From positions 3,712-67,711 of the forward strand of contig JBBAUA010000016.1 in NCBI GenBank assembly GCA_040398465.1: a stretch of DNA of 64,000 nt. The letters run 5' to 3'. This document shows positions 1-7,222 of the stretch, in pieces. How positions within the stretch are numbered: position 1 is the first letter of the stretch; each line of letters begins with the position of its first letter. The notes beneath the pieces were generated by a model, which was not told the DNA's origin, ran no database searches, and was given only the letters and a program-made list of their open reading frames with translations. The translations under genes and the position numbers were made by a program. This DNA is from UBA7672 sp040398465 (GTDB taxonomy: Bacteria; Pseudomonadota; Alphaproteobacteria; Caulobacterales; Hyphomonadaceae).

Positions 1-241
1 GCCACGCATCCGCCTGCTCGGGGGTCTCGACCGCAAAGCCGATCGTGCCGCCATTCGCGAAACAAGCCTTCCCGCCATCGATCGGAACGCTCACGCCGAA
101 CGTGCCCGTCTTGGTGCGCCAGAAGACGCGCCCCTTGTCGTCCACGAATCCCGCCTTCACGCCCAGTGTCCCGAGCACGGCGTCATAGAACTTCTTCGAC
201 TTCTCGGGATCGTTCGTCCCGACCATCACATGGGAAAACAT
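1..241 (-). CDS. VOC (glyoxalase-fold) family protein, C-terminus cut by window edge
   Basis: Reading the minus strand from an ATG at 241 gives an N-terminus beginning MFSHVMVGTNDPEKSKKFYD, the first beta-alpha unit typical of the vicinal-oxygen-chelate superfamily. It continues through a GRVFWRTKTG stretch and a GTIGFAVET strand, also typical of small one-domain VOC proteins annotated as glyoxalase/bleomycin-resistance proteins. About 80 residues are visible; the family is usually 120-140, so roughly the last third lies beyond the window. A second ATG 12 bases upstream (253) would add MESG. The His at residue 4 could be a metal ligand. The substrate cannot be predicted. Confidence 0.75.
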   Translation of the reverse strand, partial: MFSHVMVGTNDPEKSKKFYDAVLGTLGVKAGFVDDKGRVFWRTKTGTFGVSVPIDGGKACFANGGTIGFAVETPEQADAW

Positions 242-290
242 GCCACTCTCCATCCGCGCCCGTCCGGCGTATGGCCGGACATGCGCGAAC

Positions 291-390
291 NNNNNNNNNN
301 NNNNNNNNNNNNNNNNNNNNNNNNNNNNNNNNNNNNNNNNNNNNNNNNNNNNNNNNNNNNNNNNNNNNNNNNNNNNNNNNNNNNNNNNNN
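291..390. other. Assembly gap (100 N)
   Basis: Exactly 100 undetermined bases separate the VOC gene from a minus-strand gene start at 440. A round 100 usually marks a scaffold join of unknown true length. Gene order across it is therefore not certain. Confidence 0.98.
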
Positions 391-440
391 AGGCCGGCAA
401 GGCCCAGAGCGGCCACGGCCACCAATGCAGCTTTCATCAT
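391..440 (-). CDS. Start of an exported protein, rest lost in the N gap
   Basis: From ATG at 440 (or 437) the minus strand encodes MMKAALVAVAALGLAG and then enters the run of N. This is a lysine followed by a hydrophobic alanine/leucine core, as in a signal peptide or lipoprotein leader. The protein is probably exported, but nothing of the mature part is visible, so no function can be given. The divergent neighbour starts at 588, leaving about 150 bases for two promoters. Confidence 0.45.
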
Positions 441-587
441 GTGCAGTCCTCCGTCTCGGCGCCCCGCGCCCCGGGTCCGGCACATCAACGCGCCAGAGGC
501 CGATCCGTTTCCTGCCCCATAACCTCAAGGTTGACCTCCCCACCCCCGCGCGGCCACTGTCCCCAAGGAAAGCGCGGGACCTCCGGC

Positions 588-989
588 ATGCTCGACGGCA
601 TCTTGAAGACCATCACATCCGGCGCGTTCCTCGGAACGCTGGGCAAGGGCGTCGCCACCGCCGCGTTCATCATCGCCCTGTCCGAAATCGCCAAGCGTTC
701 GACGTGGCTCGCAGCAGCCCTCGTCGCCCTCCCGCTCGCCACCATGCTGACCGTCGCCCTGATCGCCCTCGATTCGCAGAAGGGCGGACCTGAGATCGCC
801 ACCACCTTCGCCCTCAAGACCTTCCTGCTGTTCTGGCCCGGCCTCATCTTCTTCATCGGCCTGCTGGGCCTGCAGAAGCTCGGCCTCGCCTTCTGGCCGG
901 CCTTCGGCGGCTCGGTCATCGCCTGCTTTCTTGCGACCTGGGGGTTCTCCGTCCTGCTGACGTCGCAGGGCTGGATCGGCAAGGACTAG
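588..989 (+). CDS. Small integral membrane protein, DUF3147-like
   Basis: Encodes 133 residues with about four hydrophobic segments. The order is an N-terminal GKGVATAAFIIALSEIAKRS segment, a second around ALVALPLATMLTVALIAL, a third around FLLFWPGLIFFIGLLGL, and a fourth near SVIACFLATWGFSVLL. The S-E-[IL]-A-[KR]-R-S motif in the first helix and the paired FW motifs resemble DUF3147 inner-membrane proteins of about 115-130 residues; I recognise this from memory only. The start is the ATG giving MLDGIL; an in-frame ORF further upstream runs through the N gap and is ignored. The next gene starts 3 bases after the stop, so the two are probably co-translated. Confidence 0.6.
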   Translation: MLDGILKTITSGAFLGTLGKGVATAAFIIALSEIAKRSTWLAAALVALPLATMLTVALIALDSQKGGPEIATTFALKTFLLFWPGLIFFIGLLGLQKLGLAFWPAFGGSVIACFLATWGFSVLLTSQGWIGKD

Positions 990-992
990 CGC

Positions 993-1205
993 GTGCCAGA
1001 ACAGAACCCCAACCGCGCCACCATCCTCATCGTGCTTGCCGCAGTGGTGCTGCTCGCGCCCCTTCTCGGCGTCTACGCGTTCTCGCCGCTGATGTTCGTC
1101 TGGGGCATCGAGCCCTACCAGCTCGCCGTCGCAGTCGGCGTGATGCTGGCCGAAGCCCTCGCGGTAGGCGCACTCGCCTGGCTGGTCATCCGCGCGCCGA
1201 AATAG
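993..1205 (+). CDS. Small two-helix membrane protein
   Basis: A 70-residue product starting at GTG 993, three bases after the stop of the preceding membrane protein, so likely the second gene of a two-gene operon. It has two hydrophobic helices, roughly residues 9-30 and 43-66, ending in a basic tail (VIRAPK). I recognise no family. The close spacing and similar membrane nature suggest it works with, or is co-expressed with, the DUF3147-like protein. Confidence 0.6.
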   Translation: MPEQNPNRATILIVLAAVVLLAPLLGVYAFSPLMFVWGIEPYQLAVAVGVMLAEALAVGALAWLVIRAPK

Positions 1206-1311
1206 CCGCTGCCAGTTGCTGCATCAACGCAGGGGCGATGGATACTGCAAGGAGCCCGACGGCCACAATTGTCACCGTTACGCTGACAAAATACTTCCAG
1301 CCCTTCGGCAT
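1186..1311 (-). CDS. Possible 41-residue single-pass membrane protein
   Basis: A short minus-strand ORF from ATG 1311 reads MPKGWKYFVSVTVTIVAVG and continues to a stop at 1186, overlapping the tail of the plus-strand gene by 20 bases. It has a basic start (K3, K6), one strong hydrophobic helix (about residues 8-30) and a short polar tail ending AAAISARG. A GGAG lies about eight bases before the ATG. Composition and ribosome site support a real small protein. Its brevity and the lack of a known family keep confidence low. Confidence 0.4.
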   Translation of the reverse strand: MPKGWKYFVSVTVTIVAVGLLAVSIAPALMQQLAAAISARG

Positions 1312-1532
1312 CCCGGAACTCCGACACCACAGCGGGAGAGACAACATCTCTCAGGCGTCAGCGCCCGTGAACTTTGCCGACGAGAGATCGTCTTTATCCG
1401 GAGTATGTGACGCTATCCATCCTGCGCCGGAACAAACACCGGAGAACGGACTAACCCACGTTAGCGGCCGCACCCGATTGAGCCGCCCGACCAGCACGCC
1501 GCCCACATCCGGCGGACCGATCGAGCGTCCTG

Positions 1533-1613
1533 TCAGAGAATGTTGAACAGGTAGAGGACGAGGATGATCGGCAACGGAAGGCCGAGCGCCCACAAAGCAA
1601 GACCTTTCAACAT
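1533..1613 (-). CDS. 26-residue hydrophobic membrane peptide
   Basis: From ATG 1613 the minus strand encodes MLKGLALWALGLPLPIILVL plus YLFNIL and a stop. It is a nearly pure transmembrane helix with a single lysine near the N-terminus and a central LPLP kink. A good ribosome site (GGGAG, about five bases before ATG) supports translation. Very short peptides of this style (MLK...LW..G.P.P..) are widespread in proteobacterial genomes and usually unannotated; the resemblance is from memory. It lies just downstream of the terminase relic. Confidence 0.5.
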   Translation of the reverse strand: MLKGLALWALGLPLPIILVLYLFNIL

Positions 1614-1663
1614 CGTTGTCTCCCACATCCTGTCCGCCAGGAACATCTGGTCGCACCAACGCC

Positions 1664-2085
1664 TCACACATCCATTCGTTGCGCAGAGCTCCTCTGAAGC
1701 ACCTCCACGCCCACCTTCGCCGGCGGCTTCCGCAACAGCTCGCCCACGGCCCACACCAGCGCATCAACACGGTCCGGCGACCGCGAGCGCGGCTCGCCCC
1801 CCCGCCGCCCCGAACGAGCACATCTGGTCCTCCAGCTCCTTCATGACGCCGACATGCCACACGCGCCTCTGGCCATGTATTGCCGGCACCGGCTCGGCGC
1901 GATCGCGCTTGCCCATCGACGCATGCTCCAGCTTCACGCGAACAGCGCCCTCGCCCGCCACATCCAGCACTTCCTTCACCATCTCCCCGCCCTGGTTCGA
2001 CTCCGCGACCACCAGCCGCGCCATGCGCCTCCGCGGCCGCACGCTTCGCCCACGCCGCCGGCCGCGCGCCGCGAGGGTTACGAAA
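1664..2085 (-). pseudogene. Remnant of a phage/GTA terminase large subunit
   Basis: Three reading frames on the minus strand together spell the C-terminal (nuclease) part of a phage-type terminase large subunit. They are RPAAWAKRAAAEAHGA, then (new frame) LVVAESNQGGEMVKEVL, GKRDRAEPVPAIHGQRRVWH and VGVMKELEDQMCSFG, then (new frame) SRSPDRVDALVWAVGELLRK to a stop at 1664. The middle-to-last shift falls in a run of seven G; one G fewer would restore the frame. The first shift lies near 2012. The ATPase half (Walker A/B) is missing entirely. Related proteins package DNA in phages and in alphaproteobacterial gene transfer agents. No other packaging or capsid gene is visible, so this is a decayed leftover. 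Confidence 0.75.
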
Positions 2086-2236
2086 CAGGCGCGCCGCCGG
2101 CTGAATCCCCCTCGGAGGCCAACAAACTGCGGAACGCGGCGCGTCCTCACGCTAGGACAACGTTTCCAACCCGCCCGCCATGGTCCTAGGGTGTCCGCGG
2201 ACTCGATAAACGAGCACCTAGGGAGGGATGTTGGGC

Positions 2237-4015
2237 ATGCGTACACAGCGAACGATCACAGCCGTCGCTTTCAGCGCGGCGCTTGTTCTGGCGCTTGGCG
2301 CCTGCGCCACCGAGCCGGCGTATGTCATTCCCGCCACCCCGACCGAGCGGCTCGCGGCCATGCGGCCCGTGACGCAGCAGATGCTACAGAAGCCCTCGCC
2401 CGGCGACTGGATACAGCTGGGCCGCACCTATGACGGCCAGAACTACAGCCCCCTCACCACGATCACCCGCACCAATGTGAAAGACCTCGCGCCGGCGTGG
2501 CGCGCCAAGCTTGCGCCTGGCCTCAGCATGCCCAGCCTGCTCGTGCATGACGGCGTGATGTTCCTGCACACCGCGCCCGACACCATACTCGCGCTCGACG
2601 CCGTCACCGGACAAGAGATGTGGCGCCACACGCACCAGCCGGAAACCGGTTCGACGATGAAGATGGGCGTCGGCCTCGGCGGCGGGCATGTGTATGCGCC
2701 GACCTCCGACCTGCACGTCATCGCTCTCGACGCGCGCACCGGCGCAAAGACGTGGGACCACAAGATCGAGCTGAGCGCACCGGCCACAAGCCGCATGGTG
2801 TTCAACCTGCGTAGCGCCCCCCTGGTGGTCGGCGACAAGGTGATCCAAGCCGTGACCGCCAGCGCGGGGCCGGGTGGCGGCTTCATCGTGGCGCTCGACA
2901 TCGCGACGGGCAAAGAGGTGTGGCGCTTCCACACGCTCGCGCGTCCCGGCGCGCCGGGCGGCAACACCTGGAACGACATCCCGCTGGAAAAGCGCACCGG
3001 CGGGTCTGTGTGGGACAAGGGCACGTATGACCCGGAGCTGAACCTTCTCTATTTCGGCGCCGGGCCGACCTATGACACCGCCGTGCTCGCGAAACGGTCG
3101 GAGCTTCCCGGCGTCACGAATGACGCGCTCTATACCAACGCCACGATGGCGCTCGATGCCGACACCGGCCAGCTCAAATGGCACTACCAGCACGTCTCCA
3201 ACGACCAGTGGGATCTCGACTGGGCGTTCGAGCGAACGATCGCGACGGTCAAGGTCAATGGCCGCGACCGCAAGGTGGTGATGAATGTCGGCAAGATGGG
3301 CGTGCTCGATGCGCTCGACGCCGCAACAGGGGAATACCTCTTCTCGATCGATGCCGGCACGCAGAACATGATCACCGCGATCGATCCGAAGACCGGCAAG
3401 AAGACGATCGATCCGCAGCGCTATCCCGATCCGGCGCGGGATACGATCTACTGCCCGAGCCCGTCGGGCGCGCGCGCATGGCCGCCGACATCGTTCAGCC
3501 CGTCGACGGGGATGCTGTACCTGCCGCTGACCGAGTGGTGCGCGAAAATGGGCAATCAGGGCTCGGCCCTGCTGAGCGCGCCCGGCGCCAAGATATCCGA
3601 AGCCGATCACCCCGACGCGGTTGCGGACGGAAAGATGGGTCTGCTGCAGGCGATGGATGTCAGCGGCGGCAAGCGGGCCTGGCGCCGCGACCTGGAGTCG
3701 CCGATTTCCACGTCGGCGCTTTCGACAGCAGGCGGCGTCGTGTTCGTCGGCGACCTCGACCCCGCCCTGAAGGCGTTCGACGATCGCGACGGCACGCTGC
3801 TGTGGAGCGCCAGGCTGGATGGCAACCCGAACTCCATCCTGATGACCTATAGCGTCGGCGCGACCCAGTATGTCGCCGTCGTCACCGGCATGGGCAACTA
3901 CCATATCGGAGCGATGGCGCCCCGCTACGACCGGTTCCGCGTCTCGCGCGGCCTCCCCGCCATGCCGAAAACCACCGCCGAGCCTGCCGTGCACGTGTTC
4001 GCGCTGGGCAGGTAG
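2237..4015 (+). CDS. PQQ-dependent alcohol dehydrogenase-type quinoprotein, lipoprotein
   Basis: A 592-residue beta-propeller protein of the quinoprotein alcohol/glucose dehydrogenase family. Visible features are a lipoprotein leader ending LVLALGAC (Cys around residue 24), an N-terminal W.Q.GRTYDGQNYSPL motif common to these enzymes, repeated LDA-TG-W blade motifs, and a WDLDW motif that corresponds to the active-site region. No CxxCH haem motif is present, so electrons must go to a separate carrier. The start at 2237 is preferred over ATG 2228 because GGGAGGG (2221-2227) is then nine bases away. It likely oxidises an alcohol or sugar in the periplasm. The substrate is unknown, and no PQQ-synthesis genes lie nearby. 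Confidence 0.85.
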   Translation: MRTQRTITAVAFSAALVLALGACATEPAYVIPATPTERLAAMRPVTQQMLQKPSPGDWIQLGRTYDGQNYSPLTTITRTNVKDLAPAWRAKLAPGLSMPSLLVHDGVMFLHTAPDTILALDAVTGQEMWRHTHQPETGSTMKMGVGLGGGHVYAPTSDLHVIALDARTGAKTWDHKIELSAPATSRMVFNLRSAPLVVGDKVIQAVTASAGPGGGFIVALDIATGKEVWRFHTLARPGAPGGNTWNDIPLEKRTGGSVWDKGTYDPELNLLYFGAGPTYDTAVLAKRSELPGVTNDALYTNATMALDADTGQLKWHYQHVSNDQWDLDWAFERTIATVKVNGRDRKVVMNVGKMGVLDALDAATGEYLFSIDAGTQNMITAIDPKTGKKTIDPQRYPDPARDTIYCPSPSGARAWPPTSFSPSTGMLYLPLTEWCAKMGNQGSALLSAPGAKISEADHPDAVADGKMGLLQAMDVSGGKRAWRRDLESPISTSALSTAGGVVFVGDLDPALKAFDDRDGTLLWSARLDGNPNSILMTYSVGATQYVAVVTGMGNYHIGAMAPRYDRFRVSRGLPAMPKTTAEPAVHVFALGR

Positions 4016-4081
4016 CACGGATCGCCCACCCCTTGGCGCCTACCCGCATCGGCGTAGGCTCCCCGAAAAGAGAGAGACGCC

Positions 4082-4912
4082 ATGGCACACGCCTACGAAG
4101 ACATCCTGTATTTCGCTGAAGACGGCGTCGCATGGGTCACGCTCAACCGGCCGGACAAGCTCAATGCATGGCGCGGCGAGATGGACCGCGACGTGCGGCA
4201 CGCCATGCGCGCCGCCAGTGACGATGAGAGCGTCCGCGTGATCGTGCTCACCGGCGCGGGCAAGGGCTTCTGCGCCGGCGCCGACATGGGCATGCTGCAG
4301 ACCATCCAGTCCGGCGACGCCGCCACCTCCCGCGGCGCCGTCAACGCCGCCCAGCCCTGGGACGCCACCGCGGACAAGAATTTTCAAAAGCAGTACTCGT
4401 GGTTCCCCGCCGTCCCCAAGCCGATCATCGCGGCGATCAACGGCCCGGCCGCCGGCCTTGGCATGATCATGGCGCTCTATTGCGATATCCGCATCGCCAG
4501 CGACACGGCGAAGTTCACCACGGCCTTTGCGCGCCGGGGGCTCATCGCCGAACACGGAATCTCCTGGCTGCTGCCGCGGCTCATCGGGTTCAGCGCGGCG
4601 GCGGACCTGCTCTATTCATCGCGCGTGATCACGGCGGCGGAGGCGCTGCAGATGCGGCTGGTGAACAGGGTGATCCCGGCCGCCGATTTCGCCAGCGAGG
4701 TCGCCGCCTACGCCCGCATGCTCGCCCACGAAGTCTCGCCGCGCTCGCTCCGCGAGATGAAGCGCGAGATCTGGGCCGCGCAATTCCAGACCCTCGGCGA
4801 CGCCATCGAAAGCGCCAACGCCGACATGGCCCCCAGCTTCAAGTCGGAAGATTTCAAGGAAGGGGTCGCGCACTTCGTGGAGAAGCGCCCGGCGAAGTTC
4901 ACGGGGAGGTAG
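4082..4912 (+). CDS. Enoyl-CoA hydratase/isomerase (crotonase) family protein
   Basis: A 276-residue crotonase-fold protein. The N-terminus has the VTLNRPDKLNAW motif. The CoA/oxyanion-hole motifs are LTGAGKGFCAGADMGML and AINGPAAGLGM. A GLIAEHGISWLLPRLIG block carries a glutamate at the usual catalytic position. The SWLLPR variant is frequent in enoyl-CoA hydratase-related enzymes acting on unusual acyl-CoAs, so the exact substrate is open. A GAGAG ribosome site precedes the ATG. It follows the PQQ dehydrogenase by 66 bases and may be co-transcribed with it. Its 3' end overlaps the convergent gene by 14 bases. Confidence 0.85.
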   Translation: MAHAYEDILYFAEDGVAWVTLNRPDKLNAWRGEMDRDVRHAMRAASDDESVRVIVLTGAGKGFCAGADMGMLQTIQSGDAATSRGAVNAAQPWDATADKNFQKQYSWFPAVPKPIIAAINGPAAGLGMIMALYCDIRIASDTAKFTTAFARRGLIAEHGISWLLPRLIGFSAAADLLYSSRVITAAEALQMRLVNRVIPAADFASEVAAYARMLAHEVSPRSLREMKREIWAAQFQTLGDAIESANADMAPSFKSEDFKEGVAHFVEKRPAKFTGR

Positions 4913-7139
4913 GGCTCGCGCCCTCGGGCGTCTGCGGGCGTGACTCGGTTGCTGGTGGACAGACCTCGTCGATCCGTGACCTCAGCGCATCGACGAGTGC
5001 GGTGTAGGCTGCCCCCGCCGAGCGGAATGCTGCGGGTCCGTTGGATAGCGTTTCGTTCAACGTTTCCTGCAGCGTCAGGCAGTCGTCCACCTTTGGCAGG
5101 ACGCGGCGGATCGATTCTGCCGCGAGTCTGGTCGTGTACTGGAACAGGTCGCGTTCGCCTTGGGGACCGACCGCGACGTCGCGCAGCATCTCCAACAAGG
5201 CGACAGGAGAGGCGCTCACACGCGTTTCCGCAACTTCGATGAGACGCTCCTTGAGATCTCGCATTCCAGATGTGTTACGCAGTTCGAACATCAACACACG
5301 GATATCATCAAGCTCGATACGATGAGCGCGCGCTTCGTGTTCTACAAGCGCTTGCTCGATCGTGCGGAACAGCAGGAGTTCGTTGCGGTGTGTCGCCGCG
5401 ATGTTCTGGGCCACCACAATCGCGGGATCGAGTGTCTGCCCGCGTTGCTGGAAAATCTGCGCAATGAATGCCTTCTGTGCGGGATCGTCATTGGAGCCAG
5501 CATATATCTGACGAAGTCGGGTAAGGTCGTAGCGGCGGAAATCAACGAGTTCGGTATCGGTCAAGCGAGACAGGTTGAACTTGTGTTCTGATCCATCAAT
5601 GCGTGTCTCCCGTACCGCGCGCGCTAGCGCGGTCTTTTCCACCAACTCGTCGAGCCGGTTGATCTGGCCCACAGCAAACAATGACTTCTGCTGGGAGTTG
5701 CGGCTAGCAATGCCGATGGCCTGAAGCAGAGATGCGATCAGGATGAGGTCAACAAGCGCGCGAGCGAGGAAGATCGCGTGCGCTCCATTGGGCCAGTAGG
5801 GTTGGATCGAGAGTTCGGTTGGACGCACCTGATAGATGTCCGCCCAGTCGATAATTGGCAGCGCTTTGGCAAGTTCAAAACCAAAGTATCCGAGCCACAT
5901 CCCGAAATCGCCCGGCGTTGCGACGCGCGCCCCTTCATCGCCAAGCTGAAATATCTGCGTCACGCCTTGATCGGCCTGCATCCATGCGATTGGAAGCAGC
6001 ACGAGCACGAAAATGAAGCCAAGCAGCGTTTCGTCCTTGAAGTCCTCGCGAAATCCCACACGCTGCGGAGCGAGCGGGCTGAAGCCGGTGATTGACGCCA
6101 TGTCGCGATCTTCCTCGACCCAGGCCCACAGGCGTGAAAGCGAAAGAGCGACGACAAGGCCAATGACGACGGGCACGAGTCCCAACGGGGGCGGCAGGAA
6201 CCATGCGAGCAGAGCAAGGCTGCCCAGCGTCAGGATCAGAATACCGTAGCGAGAGCGGGTCTTGTGATGGTCCGCCCCCGCGACATGCGCCCCGAGACGA
6301 ACGAGCGCAGTGTCCAGAAGATCGTAGAAGTCCACCAAGAAGCGCATGCGCGGCGCAGCCCTGTTGAACGCCGTTGCTGTCGCACGCAGCGGCGGAAAGC
6401 GCGCAATCCAGTCGAGAAACACGATCGTCGCGAACAGCGCGACAACGCCTATGAAGAGGCCCTGCCCGATACTTGCAGCGAGCGAAATGCCTTTGCTTTG
6501 CATGCCAAGATAAACCGCGCCGCCGCCAATTCCGAAGAACAGGATGGTCGCGAGAATTGCGCCGAGCGACTCGGCGTTGCGATAGCTCTCGAGTCGCTCC
6601 TCGATGGCTTCGGCAGCCTCGGCCGCTGATGCGCCCTGCCGACGCGCTGCGTTCTCAGCAGCACGCCGATTGCGCGCACGATGGTGGGCGAAGAGCGCGG
6701 CGTTCCAGACGCGCGGAACGAAGGCCAGCGCGAGAAAGCCGAAGAACGCGACGCGCTCAGCCTGGCCCGCCAGCATGTTGCGGCCGCTGAGGTTGTCAGC
6801 AATAGCAAGCGATGCGAGCACAACGAGGATCGCCGACGTAATCATCGGCATCAGCAAGCGAGGACCAGATGCGACGGTTTCCTCGCCATCAAGCGCGAAA
6901 AGCAGGATCGGCAGCCACAGTATGTTGGTCGCGGCGAGGAAGTACCAGCCAAGCTGTGTATTGATGAGGTTACCGGCGCCAACGACCGCCGTGGCGGCGA
7001 GCAGCACAAACGCGCTTGTCAGGCACCAGAGCGTCAGAAGCCCTGACCTCGTGCCAAAAACCCATGCGTTGATCTTTGGTTGCTCGGCAACGCCACCGAT
7101 CATCGGTGGTTTGACACCCGCCCCGTCCGCCATACCCAT
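4899..7139 (-). CDS. Large polytopic membrane protein with cytoplasmic tail, unknown function
   Basis: A 746-residue protein I do not recognise. The first roughly 500 residues contain about ten hydrophobic segments in pairs (for example LLTLWCLTSAFVLLAATAVV, ILATILFFGIGGGAVYLGM, LTLGSLALLAWFLPPPLGLV). An alanine-rich charged stretch (AAENAARRQGASAAEAAEAI) interrupts them after the fourth helix. The last 250 residues are soluble, mostly helical and charged, with repeated Leu/Arg heptad-like patterns, ending in a disordered TESRPQTPEGAS tail. The layout suggests a transporter, channel or sensor with a regulatory domain. It lies 83 bases downstream of the PBP1A gene on the same strand. Starts at 7139 and 7133 are both possible. 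Confidence 0.75.
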   Translation of the reverse strand: MGMADGAGVKPPMIGGVAEQPKINAWVFGTRSGLLTLWCLTSAFVLLAATAVVGAGNLINTQLGWYFLAATNILWLPILLFALDGEETVASGPRLLMPMITSAILVVLASLAIADNLSGRNMLAGQAERVAFFGFLALAFVPRVWNAALFAHHRARNRRAAENAARRQGASAAEAAEAIEERLESYRNAESLGAILATILFFGIGGGAVYLGMQSKGISLAASIGQGLFIGVVALFATIVFLDWIARFPPLRATATAFNRAAPRMRFLVDFYDLLDTALVRLGAHVAGADHHKTRSRYGILILTLGSLALLAWFLPPPLGLVPVVIGLVVALSLSRLWAWVEEDRDMASITGFSPLAPQRVGFREDFKDETLLGFIFVLVLLPIAWMQADQGVTQIFQLGDEGARVATPGDFGMWLGYFGFELAKALPIIDWADIYQVRPTELSIQPYWPNGAHAIFLARALVDLILIASLLQAIGIASRNSQQKSLFAVGQINRLDELVEKTALARAVRETRIDGSEHKFNLSRLTDTELVDFRRYDLTRLRQIYAGSNDDPAQKAFIAQIFQQRGQTLDPAIVVAQNIAATHRNELLLFRTIEQALVEHEARAHRIELDDIRVLMFELRNTSGMRDLKERLIEVAETRVSASPVALLEMLRDVAVGPQGERDLFQYTTRLAAESIRRVLPKVDDCLTLQETLNETLSNGPAAFRSAGAAYTALVDALRSRIDEVCPPATESRPQTPEGASPTSP

Positions 7140-7222
7140 CCCCAGGAGGCTTTTGCCTCTCTTTCCAGCGAGGGCACACTACGCTGGGCGCCTGGGAAAG
7201 TGCAACAAGCACAGGTTAGGGG

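Noticed and set aside
2384..4018. Long minus-strand ORF opposite the PQQ dehydrogenase
   Set aside because: It mirrors the GC-rich third-codon positions of a clear quinoprotein gene and its translation is Arg/Gly/His-rich with no fold or motif.
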